44,162 nt of DNA from NCBI GenBank assembly GCA_031272265.1, contig JAISUD010000015.1, positions 1 to 44,162 of the forward strand. Direction: 5' to 3'. Under the pieces are notes generated by a model. That model saw only the letters and a program-made list of their open reading frames with translations. It was not told where the DNA came from and searched no databases. The stretch is from Endomicrobium sp. Its GTDB lineage: Bacteria; Elusimicrobiota; Endomicrobiia; Endomicrobiales; Endomicrobiaceae. The stretch's first letter is position 1. Every line of letters starts with the position of its first letter. Below are positions 7,567-16,066 of this stretch, piece after piece. A program made the position numbers and the translations under genes.

Positions 7567-9504
7567 ATGAGCAGGAATGTTTTACTTGTTGAGCCTAATC
7601 ATAAAAATAAATATCCACCTATTGGACTGATGAAGTTGTCTACATATCACAAAATGATAGGTGACAAAGTAGTTTTTTTTAAAGGAGAGCTTTCTGAATT
7701 AGTATTAGAGGATATATATCAGGCGCTGTTAAAACAATTATATTTAAATGACGATAAGATTTTTTGGGAAAAATATAAACTGCAATTATGTGAGTACATA
7801 AAGAATGGCGACGATTATCTACTTGCTGAAATACCTATTGTCTCTGAAAACTTAATTGTAAGAGGGTTGTTCAATTATTACAGGCATTATTTTAAAAGTA
7901 AGGAATATTTTAAGCCTGAAAATAGAAAGTGGGATAGAGTTTGTGTATCTACTCTATTTACTTTCTATTGGAACATTACTGTTAATACTATAAATTTCGT
8001 GAAGAGGCTTTGTAAATACGAAACGGAGGTTAAAGTAGGTGGAATTATTGCAACTGTTCTCAATAATGAGTTGAAGGAAAAAACTGGGATTAAACCTATG
8101 TCAGGCCTGCTGGACAAACCGGGAATGCTTGATGATAATAGCATAATAATAGATACTCTTCCATTGGATTATTCTATTTTAGAAGAGATTGACTATGAGT
8201 ACCCTGCTGCAAATTCTTATTTTGCTTATACGACGCGTGGTTGTACAAATAGGTGTAAATTTTGTGCAGTGCCGAAATTAGAACCAAGATATAAAAGCTA
8301 TATATCAATTTCTAGACAAAAAAATGGCACTGATAAACAACTTAAACGCTCCGGGAGTCTGAAAAATAGCGCGTTACTTGCGAATATTGAAAATACTGAT
8401 AAACGATTTGGCTTAAAAAAAACTCTTTTGCTTCTGGATAATAATGTTTTGGCTTCTAGTAAATTTGAAAAAATTGTTGAAGAAATCAAAATGGCCGGAT
8501 TTGCTAGAGACAATAAATTTAATCCGCCGAATTTATTTGAGATTGCAATTGACAATTTACGTAAAGGGTATAATGAGAGAGGATATATTAGAAGTATTGT
8601 AAGACAGTATCATAATTTACTTAATTACTGTGACTCAAATGAGAGGCAGGACGTTTACAATTTGCTTAAAGCAAATTTTCTTTTAGACTCGTACACTGCT
8701 AAAAAAGAGTCTATTTTTGCCACATATGAATATTTTAAAGACTTGTTTGAGAAGCTTTATAGAAAAACGTCCCTAATGCGTTATGTTGATTTTAATCAGG
8801 GCATTGACGCTAGGTTAGTTAATGACGAAAATATGGAAAAGCTTTTTGAGATTTCTATTCGTCCTCTAAGAATAGCGTTTGATAGCTGGGGAGAAAGTAC
8901 GCGTAAAGCATATGAAAAAGCTGTTAGAACTGCTGTCAAGCACGGGCATAAAAATTTATCAAGTTATATACTGTATAATTATGAAAAAGATAAACCAATT
9001 GAACTTTATGAACGTTTAAAGCTTAATGTTGAATTGAGCGAGGAGTTAGGGGTAAGCATATATTCTTTCCCTATGAAGTATCATCCTATTAGCGGCGCCG
9101 AATTTTTTGACAACAGGGATTATGTCGGCACTTATTGGAAGAAAAAATTTATCAGGACGGTACAAGCTGTTTTAAATTCTACGAAGGGTAAAATAGGCAG
9201 AGGAAAATCGTTTTTTTACGAAGCTTTTGGCTCTAATGAAAGCGAGTTTAATAAATTGCTTTATATGCCGGAAACGATGATTATTTATAGGATGTTTTTT
9301 AAGAATAGCGGAATAACTGATATATGGTGGAACAGTTTTAATGAATTAAATCCGCAGCAAAAAAAAGTTATAGAGCCGATTATACATAGCAATAATTTTA
9401 ATAATGTTGAGTCATTAACGTGCGACGGCGAGATTTTAAATGTTTTGAGTTATTATAAAATAAAAAGAGCCGATGTTGAAAAACGATTGCAAAAGAAAGT
9501 TTAA
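7567..9504 (+). CDS. Radical SAM protein with B12-binding-like N-terminus
   Basis: 645 aa from ATG 7567; the track start GTG 7549 adds six residues. The N-terminus (NVLLVEPNHKNKYPPIGL) matches the first strand and PPIGL element of cobalamin-binding-type radical SAM proteins, but the DxHxxG cobalamin ligand is not visible. The [4Fe-4S] motif is CTNRCKFC (Cys 232, 236 and 239 in track numbering), placed after GYTTRG-like YTTRG. Later segments (VDFNQGIDARL, RIAFDSWGE, SSYILYNYEKD) fit the strands of a radical SAM barrel. Substrate unknown. It stands alone between decayed regions, yet is fully open over 1.9 kb, which suggests it is still under selection. Confidence 0.8.
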   Translation: MSRNVLLVEPNHKNKYPPIGLMKLSTYHKMIGDKVVFFKGELSELVLEDIYQALLKQLYLNDDKIFWEKYKLQLCEYIKNGDDYLLAEIPIVSENLIVRGLFNYYRHYFKSKEYFKPENRKWDRVCVSTLFTFYWNITVNTINFVKRLCKYETEVKVGGIIATVLNNELKEKTGIKPMSGLLDKPGMLDDNSIIIDTLPLDYSILEEIDYEYPAANSYFAYTTRGCTNRCKFCAVPKLEPRYKSYISISRQKNGTDKQLKRSGSLKNSALLANIENTDKRFGLKKTLLLLDNNVLASSKFEKIVEEIKMAGFARDNKFNPPNLFEIAIDNLRKGYNERGYIRSIVRQYHNLLNYCDSNERQDVYNLLKANFLLDSYTAKKESIFATYEYFKDLFEKLYRKTSLMRYVDFNQGIDARLVNDENMEKLFEISIRPLRIAFDSWGESTRKAYEKAVRTAVKHGHKNLSSYILYNYEKDKPIELYERLKLNVELSEELGVSIYSFPMKYHPISGAEFFDNRDYVGTYWKKKFIRTVQAVLNSTKGKIGRGKSFFYEAFGSNESEFNKLLYMPETMIIYRMFFKNSGITDIWWNSFNELNPQQKKVIEPIIHSNNFNNVESLTCDGEILNVLSYYKIKRADVEKRLQKKV

Positions 9505-9527
9505 CGCGTTAACGCTGTATTTGCGTT
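9501..9527. terminator. Possible weak terminator between convergent genes
   Basis: The stop codon of the radical SAM gene is inside the perfect palindrome TTAACGCGTTAA (9501-9512). An AACGC-7 nt-GCGTT hairpin (9511-9527) follows, with only a short T stretch. The site lies between two convergent genes, which suits termination, but the hairpin is weak. Confidence 0.3.
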
Positions 9528-9645
9528 TAGTTCCGTAGTATCTCAGCGCTTTGAAGATTAAAAATATCACGTCTCCTGACACGGTTGTATGATAGAAAAT
9601 TAAAGAGAATTAAAATGAAAAGTGCGTTATTATTAATGACCGAAT

Positions 9646-10308
9646 TTAACGTCTGTTAATATTTTCTTCTGCCCACGAACGGCGTATATAGAGGGGGCTT
9701 ATTTTTGAATAATCTGTGCTTTTTAAAGAGTGATAAGCTACTTCTGCTAAAACGTTTGCTTTAGGCATATGCGTAGTATAAGGCAGAGAAACGCTGTATG
9801 CACCTAGTCCTTTGCGGAATTTTTCTCTATAAGATATTACAGCATTGCCTATAAGAAGTAAATTATTTTTATATTTTTTTAGCTCTTTTATAAATAAATC
9901 TGTATTTTTTATAACAATTTTTTTACCGTTTTTAACGTAAACTTCACCTCTTAAAGCGTCTATAACGGGGATTAGTTTTACTTCCTTAGCTTTTTTTATA
10001 AAAGATTTTTCCAAGATTGACAAAGCATCAATGGCAACGACAGGTTTGTTTAGCGCTTGCGCAAATGTTTTTACCGCGGTCATACCGATTCTTATGCCGG
10101 TGAAGCTTCCGGGACCTACGGATACTGCGAACTGGTCTATATTTTGTAAATTGTTTCCGCTGTCTTTTAATAATCTCTCTATAGCCGAAATAATCAATTC
10201 AGAATGTATTTGTCCGCAATCATAATAGAGTGAAGCAGTGTCCCTTCCATTTTCGTTTATAGCTAAACTGAATGTTTTTCCAGAAGTTTCTATAGCTAAA
10301 GTTTTCAT
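9646..10308 (-). CDS. tsaB: tRNA t6A threonylcarbamoyl transfer subunit TsaB
   Basis: 220 aa. TsaB is the inactive ASKHA-fold paralogue that partners TsaD and TsaE to make t6A37 in ANN-decoding tRNAs. The N-terminus MKTLAIETSGKTFSLAI and the signature SVGPGSFTGIRIGM are typical. The ATG overlaps the tsaE stop as ATGA (10305-10308), so the two are translationally coupled. It is the last gene of the minus-strand thiL-tsaE-tsaB run. tsaD and tsaC are not in this window. Confidence 0.93.
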   Translation of the reverse strand: MKTLAIETSGKTFSLAINENGRDTASLYYDCGQIHSELIISAIERLLKDSGNNLQNIDQFAVSVGPGSFTGIRIGMTAVKTFAQALNKPVVAIDALSILEKSFIKKAKEVKLIPVIDALRGEVYVKNGKKIVIKNTDLFIKELKKYKNNLLLIGNAVISYREKFRKGLGAYSVSLPYTTHMPKANVLAEVAYHSLKSTDYSKISPLYIRRSWAEENINRR

Positions 10309-10769
10309 TTTTTATTCTCTATTTTTATCTTCCTTTTTAAATTTATATTTTCAATTTCAACGTTCCAGTTATTGTCATCTTCAACTCCTATAAGTCTGTC
10401 TGCCCATTCAACGACTGAGATATTTTTACTGTAAAGATATTCTTCTATTCCTATATCCCAGACGTTTAAAGGCTTAAGTCTGTATAAATCTATGTGGAAG
10501 AGTTTTAAGTCGTTTGCGTCATATTCGTTTACAAGCATAAAACTTGAACTTCTAGCAAAACTTTTGTTGCCAAAAGCTTTCACGATTCCTTGCGTAAAAG
10601 TTGTTTTTCCGCTTCCCAAATCGCCTTTTAAGAAGACAATATCGCCGCTCTTTAATACAGAAGCAAACTTTTTTCCTAAATTCCTTGTTTCTTGTGGAGT
10701 TTTGGTAATGAAAATATTTTTGTTAAAAATGCTTATATCCGCAGTATTTGATTTCTTGTTCCTTGCCAT
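10305..10769 (-). CDS. tsaE: tRNA t6A biosynthesis ATPase TsaE
   Basis: 154 aa. It carries the P-loop GDLGSGKTT (residues 49-57) followed by FTQGI. Later it has the family's LYRLKPLNVWDIGIEEYL and VVEWADRL motifs. TsaE's ATPase activity resets the TsaB-TsaD complex. The ATG at 10769 lies 47 bases inside the thiL coding region and has no good SD, so translation is probably coupled. The first 20 residues are not conserved in the family as I know it, so the true start could be a rare codon further in. Confidence 0.92.
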   Translation of the reverse strand: MARNKKSNTADISIFNKNIFITKTPQETRNLGKKFASVLKSGDIVFLKGDLGSGKTTFTQGIVKAFGNKSFARSSSFMLVNEYDANDLKLFHIDLYRLKPLNVWDIGIEEYLYSKNISVVEWADRLIGVEDDNNWNVEIENINLKRKIKIENKK

Positions 10770-11712
10770 TATAAAAATATTTTACTTTATTTGAAGAGTT
10801 AACTGCACCTATATATGAGATCTCAGGGATTAATTTTTTTAGAAGATCTGCTTTTAAACGGGGAACTGTAAAGACGAGCTCGTAATCTTCTGCTCCAAAC
10901 AGTGCAAAATCTAACTGTTTTTTATTTTCCTTAAAAACTTTTTTTAAATTTGGCGAAATTGGAATCTTGTCCATATGAATTTCTGCACCTTTCCCTGAAT
11001 CTTTTGTAAGCAGATTAACGGAAATGTACAATCCGTCGGAAGCGTCCGTTAAAGAAGTTAGATGTTTTGATATTTTCCACACCTCTTTGAGTCTTGCTTT
11101 AGGGTTATTTTGTTTTGAAATCAAATAACGCTCGGCTTTATTATATTTGTAGTTTATTCCGTGCTTATATAAAAGAGCGATTCCTGCTCCGGCGTCTCCA
11201 AAAGTATTTGTTACGCCGATTAAATCTCCTATGTTCGCGCCGTTTCTTTTGACTATTTTTTCTTTCCCTATACCAATAACCGTAACAGAGATTATGATTT
11301 TATCAGATCTTACAATATCGCCTCCCGCTATCGTCATTTTATATTTATCGCAGATTTTTTTAAAACCTTTATATAAATTTCTGACAAATGTTTCTGGCGT
11401 TTTCGCTGGAAAGCCCAAACCTATAAATGCGTATTTGGGTTTTATATTTCCCATCGCGGCTATATCGCATACGTTTACTTCAATTGATTTCTTGCCTAGA
11501 TTCTGAGGGGTTATCCATTCTTTTTTGAAATGAACTTCCTCAACTAACATGTCTTTTGTTATGCAGATGCTGTTTTTACCTGATTTGAAACAAAAACTGT
11601 CGTCACCTATATTTGCAATGATGTTTTTATCACTGCTTGCGTTCGTAAATTGATTTTTTATTATCTCTATCAGTCCAAACTCGCCGATTTTTGAAATATT
11701 TTTTTCTCTCAT
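10723..11712 (-). CDS. thiL: Thiamine-monophosphate kinase
   Basis: 329 aa. ThiL phosphorylates thiamine monophosphate to the active diphosphate. Motifs seen: IGEFGLIEII at the N-terminus, NIGDDSFCF (metal/nucleotide aspartates), MAGNIKP-like AAMGNIKP, TIAGGDIVRS, LTDASDGL and FGAEDYELVF, all in family order. It is the first gene of the minus-strand run and its end overlaps tsaE. Its start is only 33 bases from the divergent comEC start, and the sequence TATAATG overlaps its ATG. Promoter and start are therefore unusually close, and the real start may be slightly downstream. Confidence 0.93.
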   Translation of the reverse strand: MREKNISKIGEFGLIEIIKNQFTNASSDKNIIANIGDDSFCFKSGKNSICITKDMLVEEVHFKKEWITPQNLGKKSIEVNVCDIAAMGNIKPKYAFIGLGFPAKTPETFVRNLYKGFKKICDKYKMTIAGGDIVRSDKIIISVTVIGIGKEKIVKRNGANIGDLIGVTNTFGDAGAGIALLYKHGINYKYNKAERYLISKQNNPKARLKEVWKISKHLTSLTDASDGLYISVNLLTKDSGKGAEIHMDKIPISPNLKKVFKENKKQLDFALFGAEDYELVFTVPRLKADLLKKLIPEISYIGAVNSSNKVKYFYNGKEQEIKYCGYKHF

Positions 11713-11718
11713 TATACG

Positions 11719-11740
11719 ATTATATCAATTTTGATATAAT
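11719..11740. promoter_or_regulatory. Perfect palindrome in the 33-bp thiL/comEC divergent gap
   Basis: ATTATATCAA-TT-TTGATATAAT has perfect 10-bp arms and fills most of the gap between two divergent starts. TATAAT lies at 11735-11740, six bases before comEC ATG 11746. On the other strand TATAAT (11711-11716) abuts thiL ATG. It could be a shared operator or a symmetric promoter core. There is no room for normal leaders, so leaderless transcripts or internal starts would be expected. Confidence 0.45.
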
Positions 11741-11745
11741 AAAAA

Positions 11746-13170
11746 ATGCTTATGAATTGCTCTACGGTGAGATTACTATTTAAGAGACCAATTGTAGCAG
11801 TTTTTACAGTTTATGTTTTTACTTTGATTTTATTAGACGTTTCCGGGTATTTTTCCTGTGAGAAACGAAGCTCCCTTTATAAATTAAAATTAGTTGATAA
11901 TAGTAGTGTTGTTTCTGCTGAGGGTAGAGTTATTTCTGCGCCGCAGGCAGTCAAAAATGTCAAAAGATTTATACTAAAAACCAGTGCTGTGAATGGAAAT
12001 GCAGTAAATGAAAAAATTATAGTAAACTCACCGATAGCCTATTCTGTATCATACGGAGATATAATAAATATTGAAGGAGAACTAAAATCTCCTTTTTCAG
12101 TCAGTTTTCCTCTTGTATTTGACTATCAAAAATATCTTGCGAGAAACGAAATATACGCTATTTTAAACATATCCTCATTTGAATATGTAAAGTCAAGTCC
12201 CAATGCTGTCAAAAAATTTGCTCTTGCATTCCGGAATGATATTCTAGAAAAAATTGACGCTTGCTTTAAGCTGCCTTATTCCAGTATTTTAAAATCTTTA
12301 GTTATAGGTGACAAAAGTGCGCTTTCGCAGGATATTAAAGACTGTTTTTCAAATTCTGGGATAATGCATATTTTGGTTGTAAGCGGACTTCACGTAGGCT
12401 TTATAAGCGCTGTGATTCTTTTGTTTTTGAAGCTTTTAGGGTTTTCTTTGAGAAAAGCTTTGCTACTGAGTATTCCTTTCATGTTTTTATATGTTATTGC
12501 AACAGGTGCTGATCCTCCAGCGCTGAGGTCAGCAATAATGTTTTCGTGCATGATTTTCTCTTTATGTTTAGGAAGAGAGCCTTTAATATACAATTCTCTC
12601 GCTTTATCCGCTTTGATTATACTTATATTTGAACCGCAACAACTCTTTACGGCGTCTTTTCAAATGTCTTACGGCGCGACACTGGGAATCGTCTATTTTC
12701 ATAGAGATATTTTAGCGTTATTTAAAAATGTGAAAAACGAAATACTGCGTTTTTTCTGCGGGATATTATCAGTTACAGCTTCAGCTCAGCTTGCCTTAAT
12801 ACCACTTTGTATGTACTATTTCGGCAAAATTTCATTAATATCTTTTCTTGCAAATGTAATAGTTGTGCCTCTTACCGGAATTATTCTTTATCTTGGAATT
12901 ATTTTTTATATTTTAACTTTTGTATCTCAATATGCTGCACTACTGTGTTCTCTCATTGTTTCATTGCTTCTTAAAATTGTTTTATCAATAACATTGTTTT
13001 TAGGGAATTTTAGATTTGCTTCTATGTTAGTGGCGAAACCAACAATTGCGCATCTTCTGTTATTTTTCCTTTTTTTATTTTCCATATTCGGGAATAAGAA
13101 AAAATTTATTTTTCCGGGAATTGTTTTAATATTAAGTTTTATATATTTTGTTTTTTTATGCAGTGTATAA
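11746..13170 (+). CDS. comEC: ComEC/Rec2-type DNA-uptake channel, membrane part
   Basis: 474 aa. ComEC forms the inner-membrane channel for transforming single-stranded DNA. An N-terminal membrane segment and an OB-like DUF4131 region (SAEGRVISAP, YGDIINIEGELKSP) precede the multi-helix Competence domain with the hallmark HILVVSGLHVGF and ADPPALRSAIM. The protein stops just after the last helix. Standard ComEC carries a further C-terminal soluble domain. Here a T7 tract (13151-13157) sits 11 bases before the stop, and one more T would join the frame to the next ORF. Either a short functional ComEC or a frameshifted gene. Confidence 0.88.
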   Translation: MLMNCSTVRLLFKRPIVAVFTVYVFTLILLDVSGYFSCEKRSSLYKLKLVDNSSVVSAEGRVISAPQAVKNVKRFILKTSAVNGNAVNEKIIVNSPIAYSVSYGDIINIEGELKSPFSVSFPLVFDYQKYLARNEIYAILNISSFEYVKSSPNAVKKFALAFRNDILEKIDACFKLPYSSILKSLVIGDKSALSQDIKDCFSNSGIMHILVVSGLHVGFISAVILLFLKLLGFSLRKALLLSIPFMFLYVIATGADPPALRSAIMFSCMIFSLCLGREPLIYNSLALSALIILIFEPQQLFTASFQMSYGATLGIVYFHRDILALFKNVKNEILRFFCGILSVTASAQLALIPLCMYYFGKISLISFLANVIVVPLTGIILYLGIIFYILTFVSQYAALLCSLIVSLLLKIVLSITLFLGNFRFASMLVAKPTIAHLLLFFLFLFSIFGNKKKFIFPGIVLILSFIYFVFLCSV

Positions 13171-13567
13171 TAAAAATAAGATATTTTTTGATGTGTATCA
13201 AAATAACAATATAATTACTTTAAAGATGAAAAATAATTCTGCAAATGCATTTATTATTTATAATAAGAATAAATATTATGATAAATATTATATTAATTCA
13301 TTTAAGCAGTTTATGTCTTTTTCTGGAATAAAAAACGCTGACGTGAAGGTTGTAGGTTTTAATAAAGAAAAGATATTGTCTGACTTATTAAATTTTGATA
13401 TTGATATAGTTGAAGATACAGAAACAAAAGTTTTTGATTTTTATTTCAGCGGTAATCTTATGTCCATTGACGTTTGCGTAAGAAAGCTTTATATTGATAA
13501 AGCTGAAATTGACTTTGAAAAAAGAATTTCTTTTTACTATGACACCAAAAGGAAAATGTTTAAATAA
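13148..13567 (+). CDS. Probable out-of-frame C-terminal part of ComEC
   Basis: The track ORF (139 aa) overlaps the comEC end in another frame and has no SD before its TTG. After YNKNKIFFDVYQNNN it reads as a soluble alpha/beta segment (NAFIIYNKNKYYDKYY). This sits where many ComEC proteins have an FFDVGQGD-type metallo-beta-lactamase-like start or, in short versions, a small tail with a VYN opening. The catalytic DVGQGD residues are not kept (DVYQNN), so hydrolase activity is unlikely. One extra T in the T7 tract would make a single protein of about 610 aa. A separate gene by re-initiation is the alternative. Confidence 0.5.
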   Translation: MFFYAVYNKNKIFFDVYQNNNIITLKMKNNSANAFIIYNKNKYYDKYYINSFKQFMSFSGIKNADVKVVGFNKEKILSDLLNFDIDIVEDTETKVFDFYFSGNLMSIDVCVRKLYIDKAEIDFEKRISFYYDTKRKMFK

Positions 13568-13633
13568 ATGTTTTTTACCGAGTTGTCACTGTTGTCATTT
13601 TTTATATGGCAAATGCGGTAAACGGAAAAGGTT

Positions 13634-14455
13634 ATGAAATACAACATCGGGGTTATTTATAATAATTCAAAAACAGACGCGAAAAAACTTGCACTTGAAA
13701 TCGCTTTTTGGCTTAAACAGAATAAATGTAGAGTGTTTGTGAGCGATTCTCTGTCTCTTAAAGCTAGAAAAGTTGACTTTGTTTTATCAATAGGCGGTGA
13801 CGGGACAATGCTTAAAGTTATAAGAACGTTTTCGCCTTTGTCAGTTCCTGTAAAGGGTGTAAATCTTGGCTCTCTTGGATTTTTAACGGATACGGATACA
13901 AATGAAATATTTGTGATTTTAAAGAATATTTTTTCTTCAGGTTTTATAATTGAAAAGAGGATTCTGCTTTGCGCAGAGTTTGAATTCAAAAACAGAAAAA
14001 TGAAACTGATAGCTGCAAATGACTGTGTGCTGCGTTCTCTATCAGGCGGGAAACTTATTACGGTAGACGTCAATATAGGTGAAAACTTTACGGCTGAATA
14101 TAAATGCGACGGGATGATTGTTGCGACGCCTACGGGTTCAACTGCGTATTCTCTCGCCGCTTCAGGACCCATAGTGTATCCGAATCTTCCAGTGTTGATT
14201 CTTACTCCTATTTCTCCTCATACATTAACGCAGAGACCAATGATATTGTCCGATAAAAGCAATATTTCGTTCGTTACAAAAAATAAAGATAACAACGGAA
14301 AAATTATGATATCAATAGATGGTCAGGATGATTATGCTCTTCCTAACGGAACAAAAGTGAAATTTTCTTTATATAAAAAACAGCTTAAACTTATAAAAAA
14401 TTGTAGTAAATCTTATTTTGAAACTTTAAGGACAAAATTGCATTGGAGCGTTTAA
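13634..14455 (+). CDS. nadK: NAD kinase
   Basis: 273 aa. NadK phosphorylates NAD to NADP. The diagnostic GGDGT is at residues 54-58 (SIGGDGTMLKV). It is followed by NLGSLGFL, an ND motif in AANDCVL, and CDGMIVATPTGSTAYSLAASGP, all in the usual order. AAAAGG is 5-10 bases before the ATG. Length is normal. The gene lies between the comEC tail and the small-ORF array and is the last recognisable housekeeping gene before that array. Confidence 0.95.
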   Translation: MKYNIGVIYNNSKTDAKKLALEIAFWLKQNKCRVFVSDSLSLKARKVDFVLSIGGDGTMLKVIRTFSPLSVPVKGVNLGSLGFLTDTDTNEIFVILKNIFSSGFIIEKRILLCAEFEFKNRKMKLIAANDCVLRSLSGGKLITVDVNIGENFTAEYKCDGMIVATPTGSTAYSLAASGPIVYPNLPVLILTPISPHTLTQRPMILSDKSNISFVTKNKDNNGKIMISIDGQDDYALPNGTKVKFSLYKKQLKLIKNCSKSYFETLRTKLHWSV

Positions 14456-14562
14456 CACTTATGTTTCTAATGAGTTTATAGAACGCATAGAAGGTTGTTG
14501 TATGTAGGGAACGGGTAGTGCGGGGGCTTTTTTGCAAATTTTGTTATTGTAACCGTTGGATA

Positions 14563-14778
14563 ATGTCTTATTATATTGTGTTCGGTGTAATTGTAAAAAT
14601 TTTAAAAAGAAAAAAAAGAGTAAAAGATTTTATAGGGTGTTTAGTTTTTATTTTTTTGCTACTACTGGACTTAGGTTTAGTTTTTGAAACTCACTCTTTA
14701 TTAGGAGTGATATTGGCGGTTTGCTGTTGTTATGATTGTTCAGTATATTTGGAGACTAAAAAGACGGGAAAAATATGA
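14563..14778 (+). CDS. Small membrane protein ORF, array unit A
   Basis: 71 aa from ATG 14563 (MSYYIVFGVIVKIL). The track start at 14518 is GC-richer and less likely. Two hydrophobic helices (about 25-42 and 47-57) enclose a short loop, with the Cys-rich stretch CCCYDC in the second helix and a basic tail. The stop overlaps the next ATG as ATGA (14775-14778). No family recognised. It opens the small-ORF array between nadK and tRNA-Gln. Confidence 0.5.
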   Translation: MSYYIVFGVIVKILKRKKRVKDFIGCLVFIFLLLLDLGLVFETHSLLGVILAVCCCYDCSVYLETKKTGKI

Positions 14779-15053
14779 TTTTTTTGCTTTGGTTTGGTTG
14801 CATTTTTTGCTAGTGGGTTTTTGAGGTGTTATTAGAAAAAGGGGCAAAAAAAAGTGTTTGAGAATGTGATTGTGGATTTTTTAGTGTCGTTTTGTTTCCA
14901 CTGATGTTAATTGCGTGGGTTATCCTTGTGCTGATAGACTGGTGGAAACACTTGCAGCAAGACAGACTTGATGTTGTGAGATGGCGTATGCATGTTTGCA
15001 ACGAAGCAAGTATAGACTCAAACGCGTGCATTATAAAACTTAGGAGGAAATGA
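14775..15053 (+). pseudogene. Small membrane protein with charged tail, broken, array unit B
   Basis: One reading frame of 92 codons starts at ATG 14775 in an ATGA overlap with unit A. It is broken by an in-frame TAG (codon 13) and TGA near codon 29. Beyond these come a helix (VLFPLMLIAWVILVLIDWW) and a charged tail KHLQQDRLDVVRW... VCNEAS, ending LRRK. The tail resembles unit D (DRKDWEEFKVCN). Its end overlaps the next ATG as ATGA (15050-15053), with AGGAGG just before. Product unknown. Confidence 0.5.
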
Positions 15054-15225
15054 CGAAAAAAGTGGAGGAAGAGAGAGGAAAAAGACGAAAAAATTGAAGC
15101 AAAAAAAATGAAAAATATCTGAGTTGTTTATCGGCGCTATAATTGTAAAATTCGCATTAATCGGTTTCTTCTTTGTTTTTAAAACGACGTTTTTTTTGAG
15201 GGGGAGGGGGGGTATAGTTTCCTAG
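15050..15225 (+). pseudogene. Small membrane protein remnant, array unit C
   Basis: AGGAGG precedes ATG 15050 (MTKKVEEERGKRRKN-stop). In another frame, reached across an A-rich tract near 15100, the sequence reads ISELFIGAIIVKFALIGFFF, a clear membrane helix, and ends at TAG 15223 after a G-rich stretch. Probably one small membrane protein broken by a frameshift. Confidence 0.4.
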
Positions 15226-15323
15226 AAAAAGCTACTGATTTTTATGTGGATTTTTTGAACGATGAGATTAATTTAATGACGTTTTGTATATCGTCGGCAA
15301 AATTTAAAAAAGGGGAGAAGAAA

Positions 15324-15602
15324 GTGGAAACTTTTACAAGATTTTTGGTTTTATTTTTGATTTTAGTGGTGGCTGTTGTTACCGGTAATTTTGTCTGGTG
15401 GCTTTTAACACATATACGCAAATGGCGATAAGATAGAAAAGATTGGGAAGAGTTCAAAGTTTGCAATCCAAACTGGAGAGAGCTAGGCGGAAGAGAGAGA
15501 GAAAAACCCAATGCATTAGAGAAGGAACTGTTGAGCCGTTCCGATGAACGAACCGACAAGCAAAAAGAGAAGAAAAAGAAAGATGAAAAAGAAATTCCTT
15601 AA
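15324..15602 (+). pseudogene. Small membrane protein with charged tail, stop-interrupted, array unit D
   Basis: GTG 15324 is preceded by GGGGAG at good spacing. The first 35 codons encode a helix (FLVLFLILVVAVVTGNFVWW) and end at TAA 15429. The same frame continues for 57 open codons: DRKDWEEFKVCNPNWREL, then a highly charged NALEKELLSR and Lys/Glu-rich end, to TAA 15600. The tail is like units B (VCN motif) and E (HALRKEF). It is therefore probably one 92-residue gene with an ochre mutation. The alternative is a 35-aa functional peptide. Confidence 0.5.
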
Positions 15603-15774
15603 AAGTGCCTATATTAAAATGTCAAACTAGAGAAATATCATTGCAGATAACGTTATAGTTACGAAGGAAGCGAGTATTATGGGAGCAGTTGAAAAAAAAC
15701 GTTAATGAGGAGTAAAAATGGAAAGAAGAGGATATTGTTGTTATCGTCGCTAAAATTTGAAAAAATAGGGAAAA

Positions 15775-15867
15775 ATGGAGAATTTTTTGGGATTTTTAAT
15801 TTTTGTAGCGGCAGTTTTTTTAACGACTGTTATAAAATTACTATTAGAGTTTTGGCTGAAAGAGTGA
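15775..15867 (+). CDS. Tiny single-helix membrane peptide, array unit E
   Basis: 30 aa: MENFLGFLIFVAAVFLTTVI and a short amphipathic end. An AGGG lies 5 bases upstream. The DNA upstream (tcgtcgctaaaatttgaaaa) is close to that upstream of unit D (tcgtcggcaaaatttaaaaa), so D and E look like a tandem duplication. Downstream, in another frame, lies a basic tail (HALRKEFRRKNKKKK) that matches the tail of unit D. Hence E may be a frameshifted paralogue rather than a complete gene. Confidence 0.4.
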   Translation: MENFLGFLIFVAAVFLTTVIKLLLEFWLKE

Positions 15868-15976
15868 AAAACAAAAGAGCACACAAAAGCTAAGTATAGG
15901 TAAGGTATATGAACACGCATTGAGAAAGGAATTTAGGAGAAAGAACAAAAAGAAGAAAAGAAAAAGGAGAAAAAGG

Positions 15977-16066
15977 ATGATTGAGAGAGAATTTATTTCT
16001 CTGATATTAAACCTTGCTATTTTAATTCTTGTATTGAGTTTTCCTTTGAGGAAGTTGATAAGATGA
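15977..16066 (+). CDS. Tiny single-helix membrane peptide, array unit F
   Basis: 29 aa: MIEREFISLILNLAILILVL plus a short basic end (FPLRKLIR). AAGGAG stands about 8 bases before ATG, a better SD than most genes here. The stop overlaps the next ORF as ATGA. The size and layout resemble small phage lysis or toxin-type peptides, but nothing more specific supports that. Confidence 0.4.
   Translation: MIEREFISLILNLAILILVLSFPLRKLIR

Noticed and set aside
13657-14172. 171-aa minus-strand ORF opposite nadK
   Set aside because: Antisense shadow of a conserved gene.
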